Source: Gammaproteobacteria bacterium (lineage in GTDB: Bacteria; Pseudomonadota; Gammaproteobacteria; Steroidobacterales; Woeseiaceae). From it: a DNA stretch of 64,000 nucleotides. The DNA lies in assembly GCA_009937615.1 (NCBI GenBank), contig JAACFB010000020.1, positions 1-64,000 on the forward strand, in the 5' to 3' direction. This document shows, in pieces, positions 57,269 through 64,000 of the stretch. Position numbers and translations under genes: made by a program. Under the pieces are notes generated by a model. The model was not told the origin of the DNA, ran no database searches, and saw only the letters and a list, made by a program, of their open reading frames with translations. Numbering within the stretch: the first letter of the stretch is position 1; the number at the start of each line of letters is the position of its first letter.

Positions 57269-57291
57269 AATCCGGCGCGGCGGCGCTATCT
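57264..57291 (+). promoter_or_regulatory. Sigma-32 (heat shock) promoter of clpB
   Basis: CTTGAAA (57264-57270) is a perfect -35; CGCTATCT (57284-57291) matches five of seven informative bases of CCCCATNT; the spacer is 13 bases. Transcription would start near 57297, 38 bases before the clpB ATG. The -35 overlaps the pgeF stop codon. Confidence 0.8.
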
Positions 57292-57334
57292 CAGAAGCAG
57301 TTATCAGGATTCGCAGCGCGAAAACGAGGTTCAT

Positions 57335-59914
57335 ATGCGTTTGGACAAACTCACCAGCAAATTTCAGATGGCGCTCGGCGAGGCGCAGTCGCTGGCTGTC
57401 GGCCGGGACCACCAGTTCATCGAGCCGGCGCACGTCATGGTGGCGCTCCTCGATCAGCAGGGCGGCAGCGTTCGCGGATTGCTGACGAAGGCCGGCGTCA
57501 ATACCAACCTGCTGCGCTCCCAGCTTGGAGATGCCGTGGATAGGCTTGCCAAGGTTGAGGGTGCGGGCGGCGAGGTGCATATCAGTAACGATCTGAGCCG
57601 CCTGTTCAATATCACGGACAAGCTCGCGCAGAAGCGCGATGACCAGTACATATCCAGCGAACTGTTCGTGCTCGCGGTCATGGACGATAAATCGCCGCTG
57701 CTCAATATCATGCAGCAGGCTGGCGCGGTCAGAGGCGCCATCGAAAAGGCGATCGACGACCTGCGCGGCGGGCAGCAGGTCAATGATCCGAATGCCGAGG
57801 ACACGCGCCAGGCGCTCGAGAAATACACGATCGACCTGACCGAGCGTGCCGAACAGGGCAAGCTCGATCCGATCATCGGTCGCGACGACGAGATTCGGCG
57901 CACGATCCAGATTTTGCAGCGCCGCACGAAGAACAACCCGGTGCTCATTGGAGAGCCCGGCGTCGGCAAAACCGCAATCATCGAAGGGCTCGCTCAGCGC
58001 ATTGTCAACAACGAGATACCCGAGGGACTGCGCAACAAGCGCATCCTGTCCCTCGACATGGGGGCTTTGATCGCGGGCGCCAAATTCCGCGGTGAATTCG
58101 AGGAGCGCCTCAAGGCCGTGCTGAGCGACCTGGCCAAGCAGGAGGGACAGATCATTCTGTTCATCGACGAGCTGCATACGATGGTCGGGGCCGGCAAGGC
58201 CGAGGGCTCGATGGACGCCGGCAATATGCTCAAGCCGGCACTGGCGCGCGGCGAGCTGCACTGCGTCGGCGCCACGACGCTCGATGAGTACCGCAAGTAC
58301 CTCGAAAAAGATGCCGCACTCGAGCGCCGGTTCCAGAAAGTGCTGGTCGAAGAGCCTACGGTCGAGGACACGATCGCGATCCTGCGTGGCCTGAAAGAGC
58401 GCTACGAGGTCCACCACGGCGTTGAAATTACCGATCCGGCGATCGTTGCCGCGGCGACCTTGTCGCATCGCTACATCAGCGATCGTCAGCTGCCGGACAA
58501 GGCGATTGACCTGATCGACGAGGCCGCATCCAGGATTCGTATCGAGATCGATTCGAAGCCAGAGGCGATGGATCGCCTCGAGCGCCGCATCATCCAGTTG
58601 AAAATCGAGCGGGAGGCTCTCAAGAAAGAGTCCGACGACGCCTCGCGCAAACGCCTCGAGGATCTTGAGGCTCAACTCGCCGATCTCGAAAAGGAGTTCT
58701 CGGATCTCGAAGAGGTTTGGAAAGCGGAGAAAGCCGCGATGCAGGGCGCCACGCACATCAAGGAGGAGCTCGAGCGCGCTCGCGTTGAACTCGAAACCGC
58801 CCATCGTGCCAATGACCTTGCGCGCATGTCGGAGCTGCAGTACGGCCGCATCCCGGACCTCGAGAAGCAGCTTCAAAGCGCTGTCGATGCCGAGAGCAAG
58901 GAAAATGTTTTGCTGCGCAACAACGTGACCGACGAGGAGGTGGCGGAAATTGTGTCCAAGTGGACGGGCATTCCGGTCGCCAAGATGCTCGAGGGTGAGA
59001 AAGACAAGCTGTTGCAAATGGAGTTGGTCTTACAGCAAAGGGTTGTCGGCCAGGCTGAGGCCGTCACTGCCGTCGCAAACGCGATCCGGCGTTCGCGCGC
59101 CGGCCTGTCGGATCCGCGGCGCCCGATTGGTTCGTTCCTGTTCCTCGGGCCAACCGGTGTCGGTAAGACCGAGCTCACCAAGGCGCTCGCCAACTTCATG
59201 TTTGACACCGAGGATGCGATGGTGCGGCTGGACATGTCCGAGTTCATGGAGAAACACTCGGTAGCGCGGCTGATTGGCGCGCCGCCGGGTTACGTCGGCT
59301 ATGAAGAGGGTGGCTACCTGACCGAGGCCGTGCGCCGACGCCCGTATTCGGTGATCCTGCTGGATGAGGTCGAGAAAGCGCATCCCGACGTGTTCAACGT
59401 GTTGTTGCAGGTGCTCGATGACGGCCGCCTGACGGACGGCCAGGGCCGCACCGTCGACTTCCGAAACAGCGTCATCGTGATGACCTCCAATCTCGGTTCA
59501 CAAATGATCCAGGAAATGGCCGGCGAGGAAAATTACGACGCGATGAAATCGGCGGTGATGGAAGTCGTCGGTACTCATTTCCGGCCCGAATTCATTAACC
59601 GTGTCGACGACGTCGTTGTTTTCCACCCGCTGAGTCGCGAGCATATCCGGCTGATTGTCGATATCCAGCTGGGCTACCTGCACGACCGGCTGGCCGACCG
59701 TGACATGCGCATACACCTGTCACAGGCCGCGCGCGACAAGCTGGCCGAGGCCGGCTTTGATCCGGTCTATGGCGCACGGCCGCTGAAACGTGCGATTCAG
59801 CAGCAGGTCGAAAATCCGCTGGCGCAGGAGATTCTCCAGGGCAAATTCAAGCCTGGTGATGTCATCGAAGTCGAGGTCGCTGACGATCGTCTCGACTTTC
59901 AGAACGCCGCTTAG
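57335..59914 (+). CDS. clpB: Protein disaggregase ClpB
   Basis: An 859-residue Hsp100 that rescues aggregated proteins with DnaK. The N-domain (1-140, [20 protein letters not shown]) is followed by AAA1 with Walker A GEPGVGKT near 206, the coiled-coil M-domain (about 410-530, [20 protein letters not shown]) that binds DnaK, and AAA2 with Walker A GPTGVGKT near 605. Lack of a ClpP-binding loop and presence of the M-domain separate it from ClpA/ClpC. It has a predicted sigma-32 promoter. rluD-pgeF-clpB is the E. coli order too. Confidence 0.98.
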   Translation: MRLDKLTSKFQMALGEAQSLAVGRDHQFIEPAHVMVALLDQQGGSVRGLLTKAGVNTNLLRSQLGDAVDRLAKVEGAGGEVHISNDLSRLFNITDKLAQKRDDQYISSELFVLAVMDDKSPLLNIMQQAGAVRGAIEKAIDDLRGGQQVNDPNAEDTRQALEKYTIDLTERAEQGKLDPIIGRDDEIRRTIQILQRRTKNNPVLIGEPGVGKTAIIEGLAQRIVNNEIPEGLRNKRILSLDMGALIAGAKFRGEFEERLKAVLSDLAKQEGQIILFIDELHTMVGAGKAEGSMDAGNMLKPALARGELHCVGATTLDEYRKYLEKDAALERRFQKVLVEEPTVEDTIAILRGLKERYEVHHGVEITDPAIVAAATLSHRYISDRQLPDKAIDLIDEAASRIRIEIDSKPEAMDRLERRIIQLKIEREALKKESDDASRKRLEDLEAQLADLEKEFSDLEEVWKAEKAAMQGATHIKEELERARVELETAHRANDLARMSELQYGRIPDLEKQLQSAVDAESKENVLLRNNVTDEEVAEIVSKWTGIPVAKMLEGEKDKLLQMELVLQQRVVGQAEAVTAVANAIRRSRAGLSDPRRPIGSFLFLGPTGVGKTELTKALANFMFDTEDAMVRLDMSEFMEKHSVARLIGAPPGYVGYEEGGYLTEAVRRRPYSVILLDEVEKAHPDVFNVLLQVLDDGRLTDGQGRTVDFRNSVIVMTSNLGSQMIQEMAGEENYDAMKSAVMEVVGTHFRPEFINRVDDVVVFHPLSREHIRLIVDIQLGYLHDRLADRDMRIHLSQAARDKLAEAGFDPVYGARPLKRAIQQQVENPLAQEILQGKFKPGDVIEVEVADDRLDFQNAA

Positions 59915-60010
59915 GCCGCCACTCGGCCGGAGATCGTGTTTAGGTGGCACTTCAGCAGGGCACAATGACATATAATGCGCGGCGTTTCTGCCGCTGTTGA
60001 GGAACACCGA

Positions 60011-60364
60011 GTGCCGATATACGGATACGCCTGCAAGAATTGCGATCACACGCTTGATGCGCTGCAAAAAGTCGGAGACGCTCCGCTCGTCGATTGCCCG
60101 GAGTGTGGCGAAACGGCGCTCAAGCGCCTGCTGTCCGCGCCCCGCTTCCGCCTGAAAGGGCAGGGGTGGTATGAGACGGACTTCAAGAAGGGCAACCAGC
60201 GCAACCTTGCCGGCGAAGAAAGTTCCGCTAAGAAAGAAGACAAGCCGGCAGCCGACAAATCGCCCGCCGAAAAGAGCGCAGACAAGCCGGTAGCCGGCAA
60301 ATCGCCCGCCGAAAAAAGCGCAGACAAGCCGGCGTCGTCGGTAAAGCCGGAAAGCGCATCCTGA
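60011..60364 (+). CDS. FmdB family zinc-ribbon protein
   Basis: A 117-residue protein. The N-terminal FmdB domain (MPIYGYACKNCDHTLDALQK, DCPECGETALKRLLSAPRF) has two CxxC pairs forming a zinc ribbon. From about residue 70 it is a Lys/Ala/Glu/Pro-rich, low-complexity tail with two and a third copies of a 14-residue repeat. The start is GTG. The function of FmdB proteins is not firmly known; they are often near aspS, as here. It lies 97 bases after clpB. Confidence 0.88.
   Translation: MPIYGYACKNCDHTLDALQKVGDAPLVDCPECGETALKRLLSAPRFRLKGQGWYETDFKKGNQRNLAGEESSAKKEDKPAADKSPAEKSADKPVAGKSPAEKSADKPASSVKPESAS
60239..60333 (+). repeat. 42-bp tandem repeat in the FmdB gene
   Basis: Copies begin at 60239 and 60281, with a partial third at 60323. 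They differ at only a few positions and encode DKPAADKSPAEKSA and DKPVAGKSPAEKSA. Because the unit is a multiple of three, copy-number change keeps the frame. Confidence 0.9.
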
Positions 60365-60374
60365 TGAGCGCTCG

Positions 60375-61019
60375 ATGAAACGCCTGCGTCGATATCTCGT
60401 AGCCGGCATACTCGTCTGGCTCCCGCTTGCCGTGACGTATCTGCTGCTCCGCTTCCTGATCGGGGTCATGGACAAGACGATGACGCTGCTGCCCGCGGCC
60501 TACAGGCCCGAGGCCTGGCTCGGCGTTGCGATTCCGGGACTTGGCGTCATCCTGACGATCTTCGTATTAGTCGTTACCGGCCTGTTGGCTGCCAATATCG
60601 TTGGCCGTAGCGTTGTGGGTGGCTGGGAGTCCCTGCTGGAGCGTATTCCCGTGGTCCGGTCGATCTATTCGGCAGCAAAGAATTTTGCCGAGATCGTCTT
60701 CTCCGATTCGGGCAACGCGTTCAAAAAGGTCCTGCTCGTCGAGTACCCGCGCAAGGGCGTTTTTACACTGACGTTCCAGACAGCGACCGAAATCGGCGAG
60801 ATTCAGGCGCGAACCGGCGAGGACGTCATCTGCTGCTTCGTTCCGACGACCCCGAATCCGACATCCGGATTCATCATCATCGTGCCGAGGAAGGACGTTA
60901 TCGAACTGGACATGGAGGTGGACGAGGCCGTCAAGCTAGTCATGTCGCTCGGTGTCGTCGTCCCCAAGTGGTCGAAGGATCCTACCGGCGAACTACCCTT
61001 GAAAATGCCGGAGGAATAG
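60375..61019 (+). CDS. DUF502 family membrane protein
   Basis: A 214-residue membrane protein with two clear helices: residues 6-30 (YLVAGILVWLPLAVTYLLLR) and 50-80 (IPGLGVILTIFVLVVTGLLA). The rest (IPVVRSIYSAAKNFAEIVF, LVEYPRKGVFTLTFQTA, FVPTTPNPTSGFIIIVPR) is the conserved DUF502 region. No function is established. It lies between the FmdB gene and aspS, an order widespread in gammaproteobacteria. Confidence 0.9.
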   Translation: MKRLRRYLVAGILVWLPLAVTYLLLRFLIGVMDKTMTLLPAAYRPEAWLGVAIPGLGVILTIFVLVVTGLLAANIVGRSVVGGWESLLERIPVVRSIYSAAKNFAEIVFSDSGNAFKKVLLVEYPRKGVFTLTFQTATEIGEIQARTGEDVICCFVPTTPNPTSGFIIIVPRKDVIELDMEVDEAVKLVMSLGVVVPKWSKDPTGELPLKMPEE

Positions 61020-61118
61020 CGGAGCTTTGGCTGCCGGCTACCAGGCCCGCTGGTTGTATCTTCACCCGTCACGCCGTACCATTCCGCCTCTTTTTTCGGG
61101 GCAATCCCGGGGCAAAAC

Positions 61119-62894
61119 ATGATGCGCAGCCACTATTGCGGAGAAGTTGACGAAACCCTCATCGGCGAGGAAATCGCCGTATGCGGCTGGGTGCACCGGC
61201 GTCGCGATCATGGCGGCGTGATCTTCGTCGATCTGCGCGATCGCGAGGGGCTGCTGCAGATCGTCTTCGATCCTGATCGGGCCGACATATTCGCCGAGGC
61301 GGAGCGCATCCGCGGCGAATATGTTCTCGCCGTGAAAGGCCGCGTTCGTCAGCGGCCGGAAGGCACGATAAATCCGAACATGAAGACCGGCCGGGTCGAG
61401 GTTCTGGTTCACGAACTGACCGTGCTCAACCGCTCCGAGACGCCACCTTTTCATCACGACGAACAGGCGAACGAAGAGCTGCGCCTTACCTACCGGTACC
61501 TCGATCTGCGCCGTGAGGCGATGCTTGGCAACCTGCGCCTGCGTCACAACGTAACCAGGGCGATGCGCCACTTTCTCGACGCCAACGGCTTCGTCGATGT
61601 CGAAACACCGATGCTGACCCGCGCGACGCCCGAGGGCGCTCGCGACTACATTGTTCCGAGCCGCACCAATCCTGGTAAATTCTTTGCTTTGCCGCAGTCG
61701 CCGCAGATTTTCAAGCAGCTGCTGATGATGTCCGGTCTCGATCGCTACTACCAGATCGTGCGCTGCTTCAGAGACGAAGATTTGCGGGCGGATCGTCAGC
61801 CGGAATTCACGCAGCTCGATGTCGAAATGAGTTTCGTCGATGAGGCCGACGTTACGGGCGCTATGGAAGAACTCGTTCGGCACATCTTCAAAGATGTACT
61901 CGACGTCGAATTGCCGTCGCCGTTTCCGCGCATGACCTACGCTGAGGCCATGCAGCGGTTTGGTTCGGACAAGCCCGACCTGCGTATCGACCTCGAGCTC
62001 GTTGAAGTCTCCGATCTCATGGACGCCGTCGAGTTCAAGGTGTTCGCGGGGCCGGCCAGTGATCCCGATGGCCGGGTTGCGGCTTTGTGCGTGACGGGTG
62101 GCAATGAACTGACGCGTCGGGAGATTGATGACTACACGGCTTACGTGGGCCGTTTTGGCGCCAAGGGTCTTGCGTATATCAAAGTCAATGACGTGAGCGC
62201 GGGCCGCGATGGCCTGCAGTCACCCATCCTCAAGTTCCTGCCCGACGAGGCCGTGGCCGGAATTATCGAGCGCACGGGAGCGAAAACCGGCGATCTTATC
62301 TTCTTCGGCGCAGATAAGGCCCGCATCGTAAACGACGCGCTCGGCGCACTGCGCGTCAAGATCGGTGAGGATCGCGGCCTTGTCGCCGACGGCTGGTCGC
62401 CGCTCTGGGTCGTCGACTTTCCGATGTTCGAGAAAGATGCCAGGACGCAGCGCTGGACTGCGCTGCATCATCCGTTTACCGCTCCGGCCGTTAACGATGC
62501 AGACGCATTGCGTGCGGATCCGGGGCATTCGCTGTCGCGTGCCTACGATATGGTGCTCAACGGCTCCGAGATCGGTGGCGGATCCATTCGTATCCATGAC
62601 CAGAGCATTCAGTCGGCCGTCTTCGATCTGCTCGAAATCAGCAAGGAAGAGGCTGAAGAAAAGTTCGGCTTCCTGTTGCGTGCCCTGGAGTTCGGTTGCC
62701 CGCCACATGGAGGTATCGCGTTCGGGCTTGATCGAATCGTGATGCTGATGGCAGGTGCCGAGAGTATCCGTGACGTCATCGCATTCCCGAAGACGCAAAC
62801 GGCCAGCTGTCCCCTGACGAATGCGCCGGGCGAAGTCTCGGCCGAGCAGCTCAAAGAAGCCGGCATTCGTTTACGGACGCCGCGCACGTCCTAG
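61119..62894 (+). CDS. aspS: Aspartyl-tRNA synthetase AspS
   Basis: A 591-residue class II synthetase of the bacterial type. The N-terminal OB fold ([20 protein letters not shown]) binds the anticodon. Class II motif 2 is [20 protein letters not shown] and motif 3 is [19 protein letters not shown] domain insertion lies between (about 290-410). Two adjacent ATGs (61119 and 61122) are possible starts. The gene is 99 bases after the DUF502 gene. Whether it is discriminating or also charges tRNA-Asn cannot be decided from sequence alone. Confidence 0.97.
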   Translation: MMRSHYCGEVDETLIGEEIAVCGWVHRRRDHGGVIFVDLRDREGLLQIVFDPDRADIFAEAERIRGEYVLAVKGRVRQRPEGTINPNMKTGRVEVLVHELTVLNRSETPPFHHDEQANEELRLTYRYLDLRREAMLGNLRLRHNVTRAMRHFLDANGFVDVETPMLTRATPEGARDYIVPSRTNPGKFFALPQSPQIFKQLLMMSGLDRYYQIVRCFRDEDLRADRQPEFTQLDVEMSFVDEADVTGAMEELVRHIFKDVLDVELPSPFPRMTYAEAMQRFGSDKPDLRIDLELVEVSDLMDAVEFKVFAGPASDPDGRVAALCVTGGNELTRREIDDYTAYVGRFGAKGLAYIKVNDVSAGRDGLQSPILKFLPDEAVAGIIERTGAKTGDLIFFGADKARIVNDALGALRVKIGEDRGLVADGWSPLWVVDFPMFEKDARTQRWTALHHPFTAPAVNDADALRADPGHSLSRAYDMVLNGSEIGGGSIRIHDQSIQSAVFDLLEISKEEAEEKFGFLLRALEFGCPPHGGIAFGLDRIVMLMAGAESIRDVIAFPKTQTASCPLTNAPGEVSAEQLKEAGIRLRTPRTS

Positions 62895-62918
62895 GAGCGC
62901 TTCCGGCGTCTGAACAGA

Positions 62919-63374
62919 TTGGCCGAAGATAAACATTCCAGGCTGCGCCGGCCGTTATCCGTTCTCGTCGTCGTCCATACCGATGATGGCCAGGCGTTAC
63001 TGTTACATCGTCCTGAGCCGTTCAATTTCTGGCAATCGGTGACCGGGAGCCTGCAGGATGACGAAACACATTCGGAGGCCGCAGTCCGCGAGCTGCGCGA
63101 AGAGACCGGCCTGACAAACGAAGGCCGTCTCGAGTACGCTGGGATAAGCAGAACATTCGTTATCGATCCACGCTGGCGCGACCGGTTTGCGCCGGGGGTC
63201 GTCGAAAACCTCGAATTCGAGTGGCGGTACAGGCTGCCGGCGGCAGTCGACATATCGCTGTGCCCCGCGGAACATTCGGACTATATCTGGCTGCCGCTCG
63301 AGGAAGCCGCCGACAAGGTCTGGTCGTGGACGAACCGGGACGCGCTGCTCGCACTGGCTGATGAGCACAATTAA
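62919..63374 (+). CDS. nudB: Dihydroneopterin triphosphate diphosphatase NudB (Nudix)
   Basis: A 151-residue Nudix hydrolase in the folate pathway. LRRPLSVLVVVHTDDGQALL and FWQSVTGSLQDDETHSEAAV precede the box GSLQDDETHSEAAVRELREE with TGL. The end is EHSDYIWLPLEEAADKVWSW. aspS-nudB adjacency is the gammaproteobacterial norm and supports NudB over other Nudix types. The start is read as TTG at 62919; no nearby ATG fits and no strong ribosome site was seen, so it is uncertain. Confidence 0.87.
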   Translation: MAEDKHSRLRRPLSVLVVVHTDDGQALLLHRPEPFNFWQSVTGSLQDDETHSEAAVRELREETGLTNEGRLEYAGISRTFVIDPRWRDRFAPGVVENLEFEWRYRLPAAVDISLCPAEHSDYIWLPLEEAADKVWSWTNRDALLALADEHN

Positions 63375-64000
63375 CAACGTCGTCTGTGTCCATGGTTTCT
63401 GGTCGCACGGTGCCGGAATGTTGCTGATCAAGAAACGGCTCGAAAACGAGTATGGCCTGCGGGTGCTGCTCTTCAGCTATCCGTCGGTTCGCGGCAGCCT
63501 CGACGCCAATGCAGCAGCGCTCTCACGATTCATTCACGAACGCTGCCTGGACGGAACGCATATCATTGGGCACAGCCTCGGTGGCGTGATTGCATTACGG
63601 ATGCTGGCAAATAATCAGGATGCCGCCCCGGGCAGGCTCGTGTGCCTGGGCTCGCCGTTGAGTGGTTCGCGTGCCGCGGATTTCCTGAGCCAGCAGAACT
63701 GGGCCGAACCGATACTTGGACGCTCGCTCAAGGCCGGCGTCGTCCACACCGCGGCAAACGAATGGGGAAACCACGTCTGTGAAAAGCGCGAGGTCGGCAT
63801 TATCGCTGGTACCGTGCCGCTGGGATTCGGCCAGCTCGTCGCCAGTTTCGATGAGCCGAACGATGGCACCGTTGCAGTGTCCGAAACCCGCCTCGCGGGT
63901 GCGCGAGACCACCTGATCATGGCTGTCAGTCACAAGGGAATGCTGGTTTCGAACGCGGTCGTGGATCAGACCGCGGCATTTCTGAAGCGCGGCGAATTCT
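63361..64000 (+). CDS. Alpha/beta hydrolase, lipase-like (partial)
   Basis: 213 codons are visible; the 3' end is cut by the window edge. The frame begins MSTINNVVCVHGFWSHGAGM. The oxyanion-hole region is VHGFWSHG. The nucleophile elbow is IIGHSLGGVIAL, a putative acid Asp is in SFDEPNDGTVAVSETRL, and a His in AVSHKGML follows, so a Ser-Asp-His triad is plausible. The Ser-elbow and the length suggest a small lipase or esterase of the PGAP1/DUF676-like type; the substrate is unknown. It overlaps nudB by 14 bases, so it is probably co-transcribed. Confidence 0.8.
   Translation, partial: MSTINNVVCVHGFWSHGAGMLLIKKRLENEYGLRVLLFSYPSVRGSLDANAAALSRFIHERCLDGTHIIGHSLGGVIALRMLANNQDAAPGRLVCLGSPLSGSRAADFLSQQNWAEPILGRSLKAGVVHTAANEWGNHVCEKREVGIIAGTVPLGFGQLVASFDEPNDGTVAVSETRLAGARDHLIMAVSHKGMLVSNAVVDQTAAFLKRGEF

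Noticed and set aside
56867-59017. A 716-codon open frame on the minus strand opposite pgeF and clpB
   Set aside because: It is antisense to two clear genes with intact motifs, has no recognisable domain, and its composition is what codon bias of clpB produces on the opposite strand.

Overview
The window is ordinary, gene-dense, GC-rich chromosome from a gammaproteobacterium. The gene order kdsD-kdsC-lptCAB-rpoN-hpf, petABC-sspAB, lpoA-rsmI-rnpB-mraZ and lpxC-dciA-M23-secA resembles Pseudomonas and the Chromatiales-type lineages rather than the enterics. A meso-DAP type MurE, a complete Lpt set, LpxC, KdsC/KdsD and BamD indicate a Gram-negative LPS-bearing cell. PetABC points to aerobic or anaerobic respiration through a bc1 complex. 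PilABCD with PilSR indicates type IV pili. No species-level assignment is possible from the sequence alone. I saw no rRNA, tRNA, insertion sequence, prophage or CRISPR array.

Layout. 1-6305 (minus strand): a CaCA-type antiporter, then kdsD, kdsC, lptC, lptA, lptB, rpoN and hpf (cut by the window edge). 6476-7984: ibaG and murA. 7981-9090: a DegS/AlgW-type periplasmic protease. 9285-13129: petABC and sspAB. 13199-16422: yraN, lpoA and rsmI. 16568-16903: RNase P RNA. 17168-34842: the full dcw cluster (mraZ, rsmH, ftsL, ftsI, murE, murF, mraY, murD, ftsW, murG, murC, murB, ddl, ftsQ, ftsA, ftsZ), mostly joined by 4-base overlaps. 35029-41033: lpxC, dciA, a membrane-anchored M23 peptidase, secA and mutT. 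41061-50924 (minus strand): zapD, coaE, pilD, pilC, pilB, two pilin genes, pilR and pilS. 51126-57268: sucCD, nadE, bamD (minus), rluD and pgeF. 57335-64000: clpB, an FmdB protein, a DUF502 protein, aspS, nudB and a truncated alpha/beta hydrolase.

How it works together. Most genes serve envelope growth and division: precursor synthesis (MurA-F, Ddl, MraY, MurG), septal synthesis (FtsW, FtsI, FtsL, FtsQ, FtsA, FtsZ, ZapD), LPS synthesis and transport, and protein export and folding (SecA, BamD, DegS, ClpB). RpoN and PilSR are linked to the pilin genes by a consensus sigma-54 promoter at 47743-47758.

Most interesting points. A cyclic-di-GMP-I (GEMM) riboswitch lies upstream of the M23 peptidase gene next to secA (36405-36500). 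The major pilin gene has a complete sigma-54 promoter with TGTC repeats upstream. A second pilin gene lies behind an intrinsic terminator and encodes a pilin lacking the conserved Pro22. The dcw promoter carries a three-repeat MraZ operator. The RNase P RNA appears to lack P16/P17. SecA has an insertion of some 55-60 residues. I found no convincing evidence for a wholly new multi-gene system; the novelty is in regulation and in variants of known parts.
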